A program made the position numbers and the translations under genes. Below are positions 43,347 through 52,281 of a DNA stretch of 64,000 nt, piece by piece. The stretch's first letter is position 1. The number at the start of each line of letters is the position of its first letter. A model generated the notes under the pieces. That model saw nothing but the letters and a program-made list of their open reading frames with translations, ran no database searches and was not told the origin of the DNA. Origin of the DNA: an uncultured Clostridia bacterium (GTDB lineage: Bacteria > Bacillota > Clostridia > Oscillospirales > Ruminococcaceae); NCBI GenBank assembly GCA_944388075.1, contig CALXHI010000048.1, positions 86,603 through 150,602 on the forward strand, in the 5' to 3' direction.

Positions 43347-43381
43347 CAAAAAAAGGTTCCACGGAAAAAATCCATGGAACC
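43347..43381 (-). terminator. terminator of tRNA-Arg
   Basis: GGTTCCACGGA/TCCATGGAACC (43355-43365 and 43371-43381, one mismatch) followed on the minus strand by seven or more T, just beyond the tRNA 3' end. Confidence 0.85.
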
Positions 43382-43383
43382 AC

Positions 43384-43460
43384 TGGTACGCCTGATGCGA
43401 TTCGAACGCACGACCTTCAGAGTCGGAGTCTGACACTCTATCCAGCTGAGCTACAGGCGC
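43384..43460 (-). tRNA. tRNA-Arg(CCG)
   Basis: Acceptor arms GCGCCTG and CAGGCGT pair with one G-U; anticodon arm TCAGA-CTCCGAC-TCTGA gives anticodon CCG (codon CGG); T arm GTGCG-TTCGAAT-CGCAT. The CCA end is encoded, unlike in the tRNA-Thr of this window. Confidence 0.95.
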
Positions 43461-43482
43461 ATAGCATTGATGCACTTTCTAT

Positions 43483-43511
43483 ATTATACCAGATTTTTCC
43501 GAAATATGCAA
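43483..43511 (-). promoter_or_regulatory. promoter of tRNA-Arg
   Basis: TTGCAT (43506-43511) and TATAAT (43483-43488), 17-base spacer on the minus strand. Confidence 0.85.
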
Positions 43512-43577
43512 GCCCTATTTCAAAAAAATGTGTTATGACTTGGATTTGTCGTTTCACGAAAGAAAGGAATCCATCAG

Positions 43578-44165
43578 ATGCGTGTTTCTGAACAACATGA
43601 TGCGGTTTATGTCGTGGTAACCTCAACCGGTACTCACGTTGCACGTGCCATTCGGAAGCTGACGAAGATGCCCTATTCACATGCGTCGTTGGCACCGGAT
43701 GCGTCCTTGCAAATCCTCTACAGCTTTTGCAGAACCTACCGTGCATTCCCGTTACCGGCAAACTTCAATGAAGAGCGAATTGGTCAAGGCCTGTTCGGAC
43801 AATTTCCAAATATTCCCTGCGAAATCTACGAAATACCCGTCACAACGGAACAATATCAACAATTTCAACACAATCTTACAACCTTCTATCAACGCCGCCG
43901 CCGCTATTCGTACAGCCTGCTCAATCTGCTTTGGGTACGGTTGCAAATTGTCCGTGAGCTGCATTATCGCTTTGTCTGCTCGCAATTCGTTGCCTATATG
44001 CTCGATGCCTGCGGTGTGCCGCTCGACAAACCGGCAAGCCTTTATTCCCCTGATGATCTGCGTCATATCCCAAATGCAAAGCTCATCTACCGTGGGGAAC
44101 TGAACCAATATTATCAGGAGCATAATTTTGCAAGGCTGCTTTCGGTTGGTTATTCGGTCAGCTGA
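43578..44165 (+). CDS. permuted NlpC/P60 (YiiX-like) cysteine-hydrolase family protein
   Basis: A 195-residue protein. KMPYSHASLAPD carries a candidate catalytic His and YRFVCSQFVAYMLDACGV a candidate Cys, in the His-before-Cys order of the circularly permuted NlpC/P60 (YiiX/YebB-like) proteins. There is no signal peptide, so it would act inside the cell. Target unknown; lipid, peptide or amide bonds are possible. AAAGGA precedes the ATG. It converges with the next gene with a 16-base overlap. Confidence 0.7.
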   Translation: MRVSEQHDAVYVVVTSTGTHVARAIRKLTKMPYSHASLAPDASLQILYSFCRTYRAFPLPANFNEERIGQGLFGQFPNIPCEIYEIPVTTEQYQQFQHNLTTFYQRRRRYSYSLLNLLWVRLQIVRELHYRFVCSQFVAYMLDACGVPLDKPASLYSPDDLRHIPNAKLIYRGELNQYYQEHNFARLLSVGYSVS

Positions 44166-44476
44166 ACCGCATACGCTTGCAACCATTCATATATTTTCCA
44201 CACGCAAGTTAGAAAACAAGGCGGCATTGTGGAAAGATTCTGCTCCCATGGCGGCAGTTCCAGCTGATATTCCCATTCACCGCCGCCTGCGGTAATGATT
44301 TTGGTTTGTGATGCTGCGGTTTCCGATACCTGTGCCAAAACCTGCGTATCGCCATAGAGTGTGCTGCGTGTTTGGTATGCCGCATACCATATCCCATACA
44401 GCAGTCCCCATACCGCCAAATAACACAAAGCCACATAGCATGTGGCTTTTTTTATTGTCTTATGCCGCTTTTTCAT
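44150..44476 (-). CDS. small membrane protein downstream of spoIIP
   Basis: A 108-residue protein I do not recognise. A basic N-terminus (MKKRHKTIKK) precedes one hydrophobic segment (about 11-34); the rest is external and contains four Trp. GGAGGAATCC precedes the ATG, and it lies 12 bases after spoIIP, so they are likely co-transcribed and a sporulation role is possible by context only. Confidence 0.65.
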   Translation of the reverse strand: MKKRHKTIKKATCYVALCYLAVWGLLYGIWYAAYQTRSTLYGDTQVLAQVSETAASQTKIITAGGGEWEYQLELPPWEQNLSTMPPCFLTCVWKIYEWLQAYAVQLTE

Positions 44477-44488
44477 GGATTCCTCCTG

Positions 44489-45613
44489 CTATGACTGTGT
44501 TGTATTTGCCAAATTGCGAATGGTTTCTACAAGGCTCTTGCCGAACAATTCCCCGGCATAGCGAGCCTCCTCCATGGTATTGCCCTGAGAGCCGACCTCG
44601 ATCAACAGACTGCCCGTTGTCAGATGTTGATTGTACTTGCGGTAATCGAATAGAATCGGACGGGTAAAACCAGGATAGAGCGTTTCTGCGGTCTGCTGCA
44701 ACTGACATGCCAGATGAAAATTCTGTCGGAAATTGGGCATCCCCATCGTACCGTCATCACAACCGGAGATAATCATGATCTGTGCAGACTGCTTGCCATT
44801 GACCGTTACAACAGGTGCAATGATATCATTTTGCTGTGAAATGGCATCTCGGTGAATATCCAAAGCAATACAAATGCTCGGATAGGCTTCAAGAATCGCC
44901 TGCACGGTCTTTTCACTGCGAGAATAACTGCCACTCCAGACCGGATAATCATGTATTTCCTGCGCATGAATGACGCCGATACCCGCCTTTTCCAATTCTG
45001 CGGCAATTGCATCGCCAACCATCACCATATTTTTGTCCGGCTCTGAGGTCCGAAAGCTGAACTCGGCACTGTACGTTCCTCGCTCCGTCTCGACATAGCT
45101 TTCGGTAGTATGTGTATGATACAGCAGTACCATTGGTGTACCGTCCAGTTTGAGCGGCAAGGCTGGAAGCTGTTCGCTCTCGTTTTTCAACTCACTGTTC
45201 GGTATCGATGTGGAATTCCGAACCTGTCCGCCCTTCGCAAGCGAAAAGAACAGCGAACCGCTCTGTTTCCCGAATTGCTTTGCGATGATTTCGCCGGATT
45301 TCGTTTCGCCCATTTTGGGATAAGGGTTGGCATTCCACATCGCTTTTGAGCCGTCGGATTCCCATGAAATGACCTTGCTCGGCGTCACGGATTCCTCTGA
45401 AAATTGTAATTCGGTATCGCCAATCCCATCTGCCCATGGTATGATATCAAAATGTTCTGTCTGTGCGGGCTGTGTTTCCACAGTAAATTCGGAATCTGTT
45501 GAAAACCCGATTTCAACCGATTGCAAATAGGGTATACCATACCATGCCAACATAACAATGCCTGCCACAGCAGAGAAAATCCCCAATCTACGCAATCCAT
45601 GCTTTCGCCGCAT
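44489..45613 (-). CDS. spoIIP: stage II sporulation protein P
   Basis: A 374-residue membrane-anchored cell-wall hydrolase (amidase and endopeptidase) needed for engulfment with SpoIID and SpoIIM. One N-terminal membrane segment (about 10-30) precedes the catalytic domain: VLLYHTHTTESYVE, ICIALDIHRDAI and LLIEVGSQGNTMEEARYAG carry the His and Glu residues of the family. GGGAGGG precedes the ATG at 45613. Its presence supports a spore-forming organism. A mother-cell sigma-E promoter is expected but was not confidently found in the 119-base divergent gap. Confidence 0.95.
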   Translation of the reverse strand: MRRKHGLRRLGIFSAVAGIVMLAWYGIPYLQSVEIGFSTDSEFTVETQPAQTEHFDIIPWADGIGDTELQFSEESVTPSKVISWESDGSKAMWNANPYPKMGETKSGEIIAKQFGKQSGSLFFSLAKGGQVRNSTSIPNSELKNESEQLPALPLKLDGTPMVLLYHTHTTESYVETERGTYSAEFSFRTSEPDKNMVMVGDAIAAELEKAGIGVIHAQEIHDYPVWSGSYSRSEKTVQAILEAYPSICIALDIHRDAISQQNDIIAPVVTVNGKQSAQIMIISGCDDGTMGMPNFRQNFHLACQLQQTAETLYPGFTRPILFDYRKYNQHLTTGSLLIEVGSQGNTMEEARYAGELFGKSLVETIRNLANTTQS

Positions 45614-45732
45614 CGTTCTCCCTCCCAATATGCCCGTTTTGCTTTACGATATGCAACAGCCGAAAAAAATATGTGATGTTGGACAATCCGCTTTGCATAT
45701 GCTTCGGTAATATATGATTGGGGGAGATAGGT

Positions 45733-46683
45733 ATGAAACAGAATCAGCCCTCGTTTCGGCGATTTTTACGGCTATTGATCATCGATGGCATTTGTATTCT
45801 TCTTCTGCGTCTGCTGATGGGCATTATGGGATGCAGCATACCGGAAGCACCCAATCAAGCTGCCAATGCCGATGTGAAAGCATCACAATCCGTTGTATTG
45901 CCAATTGTGATGTACCACAGTATTCGCACAGGCCCGGAATCGGACTATGCCATCACGCCGGAAACACTGGAATCGGATTTGCAATACCTCAAAGCACATG
46001 GCTACCAAAGCGTATCGCCCGAAGAGATCATAGCCTATGTGCAAACCAATGCTGCACTGCCCGAACATCCGATTCTGCTGACATTTGACGATGGCTTCTA
46101 CAACAATCTATCCTATGCCTTGCCGCTCCTCGAACGATATGATATGTGTGCAACCATCAATGTTGTCGGTACATTTACGCAGTACAATGCCGTGCAGGAC
46201 AGTCATATTCCGGCATATTCTTATCTAACTGTTGACGATCTGTCCGAATTGCTTGCCAGCCGCCGCATTACGCTTGGCAATCACACAAATGCCATGCACC
46301 ATCAATCCCCACGCCAAGGCTGCCGCATTTTGCCGGAGGAAACAGAATCTCTCTATCACGATCGCCTCTATGCCGATTTATCCTATCTGCAAGCATTCTT
46401 AACACAACAATTGCATATCACACCCATCGTATTCGCCTATCCGTATGGCTTTGACTGTCAGGAAAGCATTCCTGTGCTGAAGGAGCTGGGCTTTCTCATG
46501 ACCTTGACCTGCTATGAGTATTGCAATATCATAACATCCGACTCCGATTCGCTCTATGGCTTGGGACGCTATAACCGTGCCGGCAATCAATCGAGTGCGG
46601 CATTCTTTGCGAAAATATTGCAGGATATAGAAAATAGCCGTATCCAAACGGATACGGCTATTGATATGGAATTATCGGTCTAA
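45733..46683 (+). CDS. polysaccharide deacetylase family protein
   Basis: A 316-residue exported or anchored protein. An N-terminal hydrophobic segment (about 13-33) ends in IMGCSIPEA, a possible but imperfect lipobox. The NodB domain shows IVMYHSI, ILLTFDDGFYNN (catalytic Asp and metal Asp), LGNHTNAMHH (metal His) and FAYPYGFD. It would deacetylate peptidoglycan or another polysaccharide. GGGGGAGATAGG precedes the ATG. It is divergent from spoIIP, so a role during sporulation is possible. Confidence 0.88.
   Translation: MKQNQPSFRRFLRLLIIDGICILLLRLLMGIMGCSIPEAPNQAANADVKASQSVVLPIVMYHSIRTGPESDYAITPETLESDLQYLKAHGYQSVSPEEIIAYVQTNAALPEHPILLTFDDGFYNNLSYALPLLERYDMCATINVVGTFTQYNAVQDSHIPAYSYLTVDDLSELLASRRITLGNHTNAMHHQSPRQGCRILPEETESLYHDRLYADLSYLQAFLTQQLHITPIVFAYPYGFDCQESIPVLKELGFLMTLTCYEYCNIITSDSDSLYGLGRYNRAGNQSSAAFFAKILQDIENSRIQTDTAIDMELSV
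46633..46662 (-). terminator. terminator of the YfhO-type gene, inside the deacetylase coding end
   Basis: A perfect 13-bp stem AATAGCCGTATCC/GGATACGGCTATT with a 4-base loop, followed on the minus strand by TTTTCTATAT, 10 bases after the YfhO-type gene stop. It lies wholly within the last codons of the convergent deacetylase gene. Confidence 0.8.
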
Positions 46684-49600
46684 CAGCTTCTTTTTCTGTG
46701 CTTCAAATTCCTCTTGTGTGATGATACCTTCATCAGCGAGCTTCTTCAGCTTGAGAATCTCATCTGCCACGGAAACGACGCTCTTTTCGCCGGTTTCACT
46801 GCTGTCGGAAGTACCGCCCACTTTCACGACCTTGGGTGTTTCCACAGGTTCCGGATCTTCCGGTACCGGAATGGAATAGATACCCTTCTTGCGATTTTCA
46901 TGAATCAGAATCAGCATTTCATTGTGCTTGCGGTCATAGAAGTAGAACATGACAATGCAGGCAATGCCGCATACCAACAGGAACAGACCAACATTCAGCC
47001 CCGGTGGTGTGTAGGACATTTTGACCGTATGCTCACCGGCACTCAGCTCCACGCCGATCATCGCTTGGAACAGCTCTCGATGCTCAACCTTCTGACCATC
47101 AACCCAGACCGTCCAGCCCGGCTCATACGGAATCGAGGTCATCATGATCTGACCTTCCTTTGCCGTAATCTTGCCCTCCAGTGTTCTGCCGCTGTAAGAG
47201 GTCAATTCCCACTGCTGATCTTTCAGCGTATTGATATCCTGTTGGAACAGCGTTTCATCGAAATGATAGAAGAAGAAGTTTTTGACGATCGCATACTTTT
47301 CTTTGCTGTTATTGGCATCGGAAAGCAGCGTCATACGAAGCTGGAGCTGCTGACCCTTCTCAAAACGGCCAACATAAAGAATATGGTACTGATCCGTTTC
47401 AAAGTAAGAACCGAGGGACTTCGCATCGCTGCCGTCTACGTTCTTGCAGGTCGGCTCATCCAGATTCCACTGATCCGCCAGCCACAGGTTGACACGGCTC
47501 TCATTTTCAGTCTTGAAGAAGAGATAGATCGGATCGGAGGAAGTTGCCTCAAAGAAAATGTCAACCGTTGCATCGAGATTTGCTTGATTGGCTCGATCGA
47601 TGACATGATAGTTGGTCTGATTGCCGTAGGGATCTGCCTTGACATTATTCAAACGCAGCTCCTGCGTTAAGGGAATCGGATAATAGTACTCCGACCAATC
47701 CTCAAAACCGCCGCCCTCAGTGAAGGTGGTATTACCGGTAATCGTACTCATCAGCAAATTCTGACTGTTGAACGGGTTGTCGTTGCCGAATGCGTTGATA
47801 CGAAGGATATCGTCATCGACCATATAGCCCATCGACAACGCATTGGGATTCTCATAGACACCGACATTGATCTCTGTCTCGCTCTGTGAATAGCAGGTAT
47901 CCGAGAACTTGAGATTATATGCCACCACCGAATCTACACCATCGACACCATTCTTCTGAAGATTGGTATGATTGTCGCCCTTATCCAATACATACTTAAT
48001 GCCAAGCAAGCTGTCGGCAAGCGGCGTATTACCGTCATAGCGAGAGTAATAGCTGCGGCAGGAATAGCCCATCGCCTCAATGAATTTCAACGTTTTGGTG
48101 TTCATCACGGAACTGGAATGCGTCAAACCACGCAGACCAAAACCGGCATTGTCATTGACCGTACGGACATAGGTTTTTTCGCAGCGATAGAGACTCGGAT
48201 CTTCCTCATAGAGGCGGTCAACCAATTCACGTCCGCTTTGTACATACATACGGTAGGACTTTCTGGTCGAGTACACAACATCCGTGTGAATATCCTTGAA
48301 TTCACAGACGGCATTGTAGGTTTCCTCGCCGCAGACACATGCCAGCAATCCGATCATCAGCCAAGTGGCAGTTTTTTTCGAGACATTTTTCTTGCTCATC
48401 GCATAGATAAACAGCAGATAAATGCCTGCAAAGATAATCGTCAGCCAAATCGAACCGAAGGTATCGAGATAGACAACGCCCTTCTTGTTGACATAGTCCT
48501 TTGAGTCGATCAGCAGCATCAGAACCAAAATCGCACCAAAGGTGATCGGTAAGGCGATTTTTTTGATATTCGTCATATAGCGGAAGGTCATTGCCGCCAT
48601 ACACAGAACCACGAACGAGAGAATGAACGAATAGCGGTACGGCAGCCAGTTCGGCATCTGTCCGCCATGCCAGAGCATATCAATCGGACGAATATACATG
48701 CTCAGGCACATCACAGCCAGCAGGAACGAATAACCGATTTTCTTGCGGAGCGGAATGCGATTGTTGCAATAAAACAGCGGCAGGAATACCAAAGCTAGTA
48801 CGCCGCAGTAAACCTCAGGCTCACCCATCACATCAACCGTGTCGTACTGGTTGACGCAGAACTGTGCGAGAAATTCGAGCGGTTCAAACTGCGTTTTGAA
48901 GGTGTAATCGGGTGTTGTGAAGTCAAACTTACCGAGTGACAGCGCATTGTACACCGGAAGAATCATGAAAGCTGCACAGCAGAGCGCAACGCCCGTTGCC
49001 AATGCCATTCTGCCAATGGTTTTGGCAATAGAGGAAGCCGTATACTTCATCTTGTCCGAGCCAAAGCAGATATAGTAAAGGAAATAGAACGCCGTAAAGA
49101 TACAGCACATGTAGCCAATGTAGAAGTTGGCAAACATCATGATGGCAAGTGGGATGATATAATTGATCTTTCTGCCATCATCGACCAGATACTCCACGCC
49201 CAGACAAATCAACGGCAGGAATACCAAGCCGTCCAGCCACATCGGGTCAATGGTCTGAATAATGCCATACGCACACATGCCGAACATGATGCCGAACATC
49301 ACAGCCGGCAGGGGCTTGAGGCCCTTGGATTTCTGCAAGTAGTAGCAGAAGGTCAGCGATGCCGCACCCAGCTTGCAGAGAATCATGATCAGCAGACTGC
49401 CCAACAGCATGGTGCGTGGCAGCAGCATGACAATCAGCGTAAAGGGACTCGCCAGATAATATCCGATGACACCCATATAACCGCCGGAAAGATTGCGTGA
49501 CCAGTTATACAGAGCACTGCCATCTCCGTGAAACGCATCATAAAGTGCCTCGAAATAGTAGACATACTGTCCGTTCAAGTCCAGACACAAAACAGAACGT

Positions 49601-49773
49601 TCGCCAAACGGATAGATACCGAAAATCGCATATGCGATGTAGATTAGCACAACCGGTATGAAAAACGCCAAAAAGTAAGACCAGTTGCGCCCACACCATG
49701 CCTGTACGGCCGCAAAGCCCTTCGGCTGAATCGGATCCGTCGCCGGTGCGGCTTTAGATTTGGTTGTTGCCAT
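46672..49773 (-). CDS. YfhO family membrane protein with C-terminal SHOCT domain
   Basis: A 1033-residue membrane protein of the YfhO (GT-C-like) family, linked to lipoteichoic acid glycosylation in Bacillus. It has about a dozen hydrophobic segments. CLDLNGQYVYYFEALYDAF near residue 60 is the conserved first-loop acidic motif and NWSRNLSGGYMGVIGYY follows. An external domain of about 400 residues follows (to around residue 930), then a final membrane segment. The tail (LKKLADEGIITQEEFEAQKKK) is a SHOCT oligomerisation motif, uncommon on this family. AAAGGAGG precedes the ATG at 49773. Monocistronic. Confidence 0.88.
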   Translation of the reverse strand: MATTKSKAAPATDPIQPKGFAAVQAWCGRNWSYFLAFFIPVVLIYIAYAIFGIYPFGERSVLCLDLNGQYVYYFEALYDAFHGDGSALYNWSRNLSGGYMGVIGYYLASPFTLIVMLLPRTMLLGSLLIMILCKLGAASLTFCYYLQKSKGLKPLPAVMFGIMFGMCAYGIIQTIDPMWLDGLVFLPLICLGVEYLVDDGRKINYIIPLAIMMFANFYIGYMCCIFTAFYFLYYICFGSDKMKYTASSIAKTIGRMALATGVALCCAAFMILPVYNALSLGKFDFTTPDYTFKTQFEPLEFLAQFCVNQYDTVDVMGEPEVYCGVLALVFLPLFYCNNRIPLRKKIGYSFLLAVMCLSMYIRPIDMLWHGGQMPNWLPYRYSFILSFVVLCMAAMTFRYMTNIKKIALPITFGAILVLMLLIDSKDYVNKKGVVYLDTFGSIWLTIIFAGIYLLFIYAMSKKNVSKKTATWLMIGLLACVCGEETYNAVCEFKDIHTDVVYSTRKSYRMYVQSGRELVDRLYEEDPSLYRCEKTYVRTVNDNAGFGLRGLTHSSSVMNTKTLKFIEAMGYSCRSYYSRYDGNTPLADSLLGIKYVLDKGDNHTNLQKNGVDGVDSVVAYNLKFSDTCYSQSETEINVGVYENPNALSMGYMVDDDILRINAFGNDNPFNSQNLLMSTITGNTTFTEGGGFEDWSEYYYPIPLTQELRLNNVKADPYGNQTNYHVIDRANQANLDATVDIFFEATSSDPIYLFFKTENESRVNLWLADQWNLDEPTCKNVDGSDAKSLGSYFETDQYHILYVGRFEKGQQLQLRMTLLSDANNSKEKYAIVKNFFFYHFDETLFQQDINTLKDQQWELTSYSGRTLEGKITAKEGQIMMTSIPYEPGWTVWVDGQKVEHRELFQAMIGVELSAGEHTVKMSYTPPGLNVGLFLLVCGIACIVMFYFYDRKHNEMLILIHENRKKGIYSIPVPEDPEPVETPKVVKVGGTSDSSETGEKSVVSVADEILKLKKLADEGIITQEEFEAQKKKLLDR

Positions 49774-49838
49774 GGGGTTACCTCCTTTGTTCTTTTCTGC
49801 GGGCTTGGCATATAATCCCACAGATTGCAGACGTCTTT

Positions 49839-49867
49839 ATTATACATGATTTTCAGTATGAAAACAA
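49839..49867 (-). promoter_or_regulatory. promoter of the YfhO-type gene
   Basis: TTGTTT (49862-49867) and TATAAT (49839-49844), 17-base spacer on the minus strand. Confidence 0.75.
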
Positions 49868-50084
49868 GTCTTTTTTTCATTTTTTGCATCTTTTTATAAA
49901 TGACAACGCTGCATATGCCTGATATGGATATCATCAGAAATCAAATTCAGTCACCCCATACAATTTTAATATATCATCTTTGTGCACAATTACCTATGCT
50001 GTGTCAAAGTCAGAAAAGCTGTGGAGAGAAATACCGAAATTTCAACACCGATTTTGTTACAAATCCCGTTTCTTTCATAACGAC

Positions 50085-50113
50085 TTGCGTTTTTTCTATA
50101 AATGTGGTATACT
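50085..50113 (+). promoter_or_regulatory. promoter of dnaA
   Basis: TTGCGT (50085-50090) and TATACT (50108-50113), 17-base spacer; it gives a leader of about 140 bases. Confidence 0.75.
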
Positions 50114-50259
50114 ATATAATGTATCGGCTTGCATAAAAGGATTGAAACCATCAACAAGATGTCCAAAACATTGGACAGGTTTTTTCTCGCAAAATTGTAT
50201 TTTTTATGCAAGGTAGTTGATTTATATATTTATTGAAAGAAAAGGAAGTGGGGAAACGC

Positions 50260-51615
50260 ATGAATTCTTTTGCGGAAGTATTTGAAGCGGTCAAGCAATA
50301 CTGCATGGATGAGCTCAATCTCAGTGAAGTTGCTAAAAAGATCTGGCTCGATCACATCAAACCGGTTTCGCTCAACGGCAATGATGCAATATTCTACTGT
50401 AACTCCGAGTTTCAGAAATCCTTGATTGAAACGAAATACAAGGACTTGATAACGACTGCTTTCGAGCAGGTCATCGGTTTTCCGGTCAACATCCGCCTGA
50501 TCGTAGCGGAATCCGAGGAAGAAATGACAGAACAGTACGAGCCAACCATACAGCCGGACATACAGGATGATGAAAGCACCGATAAAAAAGCGGAAGCACT
50601 CGATACCTTTGAAACATTCATCGTCGGTCGCTCCAACGAATTTGCCTATGCAGCTTGCACGAGTGTAGCAAAGGGCAACAGCCCCTATAACCCGCTGTTT
50701 ATCTATGGACCATCGGGTTTGGGCAAGACACATCTGCTCAATGCCATCATGCACGCCATGCATGAATCCGATCCCAGCCTCAAAATTATCTATGTCAATG
50801 GTGAAACCTTTGCCAACGAGCTGATCGAAGCCATTCATCAGAAGAAGGATACCTCCAAGTTTCACGAGAAATACCGTGGTGCTGACGTTCTTCTCGTTGA
50901 TGACGTCCAGTTCATCAGCGGTAGAGAATCGACGCAGGAGGAGTTTTTCCATACCTTCAATAATCTGCACAGTGACGGAAAACAGATTGTGCTGACCTCT
51001 GACCGTCCGCCGAAGGATATTAAAATTCTCGACGACCGTATCCGTACCCGTTTTGAGTCCGGATTGATCGCCGATGTTTCCGCACCCGATGTCGAAACCC
51101 GGATTGCCATCATCCGCCGTAAAGCTGAAATGCTCGATCTGTACATTCCGGATGATGTGGTGGAATTCATTGCAAACCGCTTGAAGTGCAACATTCGTCA
51201 GCTGGAAGGTGCTGTCAAAAAGCTCAATGCACTCAAACAGCTGGCAGGTTCTCCCCCTTCGATTTCCATCGTCCAGAGCGTCATTCGAGATATTTTGACC
51301 GATGATCAGCCCATTCCGGTAACAGTCGAGAAAATTATGGCAGAGGTTTCTGCACTCTACGGGATTTCCGTGGAAGATATGCGGTCATCAAAGCGTTCTT
51401 CTCAAATTTCCAATGCCCGCAAGGTTGCCATTTATTTGGTACGTGAGATTACACAGCTTCCACTGACCTCGATCGGTGAGGAATTCGGCAATCGTGACCA
51501 CTCGACCATTGTTTATTCCGTCAAGACGGTTTCTCAAATGATTGCAAAGGATCCGGATTTGAGAGATGCTGTGCAATCGATCATGAAAACCATACGAGAT
51601 GGTGTCGGAAAATAA
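50260..51615 (+). CDS. dnaA: chromosomal replication initiator DnaA
   Basis: A 451-residue initiator. Domain I (about 1-80), an acidic linker, the AAA+ domain (YNPLFIYGPSGLGKTHLLNA Walker A, VLLVDDVQFISGRESTQEEF Walker B, RIRTRFESGLIADV), and the DNA-binding domain IV (about 350-451) with the signature GNRDHSTIVYSVKTV. The ATG at 50260 follows AAGGAAGTGGGG; the TTG at 50233 lacks a site. It binds the boxes of the downstream origin and probably its own regulatory region. Confidence 0.98.
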   Translation: MNSFAEVFEAVKQYCMDELNLSEVAKKIWLDHIKPVSLNGNDAIFYCNSEFQKSLIETKYKDLITTAFEQVIGFPVNIRLIVAESEEEMTEQYEPTIQPDIQDDESTDKKAEALDTFETFIVGRSNEFAYAACTSVAKGNSPYNPLFIYGPSGLGKTHLLNAIMHAMHESDPSLKIIYVNGETFANELIEAIHQKKDTSKFHEKYRGADVLLVDDVQFISGRESTQEEFFHTFNNLHSDGKQIVLTSDRPPKDIKILDDRIRTRFESGLIADVSAPDVETRIAIIRRKAEMLDLYIPDDVVEFIANRLKCNIRQLEGAVKKLNALKQLAGSPPSISIVQSVIRDILTDDQPIPVTVEKIMAEVSALYGISVEDMRSSKRSSQISNARKVAIYLVREITQLPLTSIGEEFGNRDHSTIVYSVKTVSQMIAKDPDLRDAVQSIMKTIRDGVGK

Positions 51616-52281
51616 TCCACATGAAATTCCACATCGGGTTTTTGTGCTTGCATTTCTTCTGCATGCTTGTACCAATATCATAAAAATTCGGAATATCCGA
51701 GGTTTTGTTTTGATACTGCTCACAAATGCTTCCCGCAATACGTCCAAAAATCATGTTTGACAAAAATTCGACGTATCAACTCACAGGAAATTTTGACAGG
51801 ATTCTCCGTACAGAAAAACGAGGTTTCTACGTCTGTTTTCAACACCTGTTGAAAACTAAGTTGAAATCTTGAGACGTATTTTCAGGAAATTTCCCTTCTT
51901 TCCATTTGTTTTTCGCATTTGGAATCCTCCGGATGTGGAAAACTGCAAAATATACTCCAAGTATTCACAGTTTCAACCGTTTTTTCAACATTCTTTACCC
52001 ACATTTCCACTTTCTTCACACCAATCATCCCTGTAAAAAACAGCTTCAACTTCTCCCCAATGTTTCCCAAATGCTTCGTTGAAAAAATCCGGCTGATTTT
52101 TCATTGGATTTTTTCCGCATCTGCGAATTTCTGCGGATATGTCTGACATGTCGTCAACATTTCCACAGCCCCTACTACTACTACTATTTTTCTTTCTTCT
52201 TTACTATTCTCCCGTTGCGTAAAACTGCGAAACGCTTTGGCTTTTGCATACGCAATCAATTTTTGAAAGGATCTGTATCTT
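51616..52281 (+). other. oriC: oriC, replication origin (dnaA-dnaN interval)
   Basis: The 666-base AT-rich gap between dnaA and dnaN has no gene. DnaA-box-like nonamers within one mismatch of TTATNCACA: TAATCCACA (51613-51621, overlapping the dnaA stop), TTTTCCACA on the minus strand (51934-51942), GTATTCACA (51961-51969) and TTACCCACA (51995-52003); a weaker ATTTCCACA lies at 52159-52167. The latter adjoins a DnaA-trio run. The dnaN promoter must also be in this interval; no clear -35/-10 pair was identified. Confidence 0.85.
52159..52187 (+). other. basal unwinding element: DnaA box, GC spacer and DnaA-trios
   Basis: ATTTCCACA is followed by GCCCC and then TAC-TAC-TAC-TAC-TAT (52173-52187) and a pyrimidine-rich tract to about 52210. 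This matches the order defined in Bacillus subtilis (DnaA box, GC-rich spacer, DnaA-trios), the strand-opening site. Four perfect TAC repeats make it unusually regular. Confidence 0.75.

Larger units (their letters stand above)
49774..50259. other. intergenic region upstream of dnaA
   Basis: AT-rich 486 bases with the leftward YfhO promoter and the rightward dnaA promoter. Only weak DnaA-box resemblance is seen (GCTGTGGAGAG near 50018). A small hairpin TGTCCAA/TTGGACA followed by GGTTTTTT (50160-50185) lies in the dnaA leader. Confidence 0.6.
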
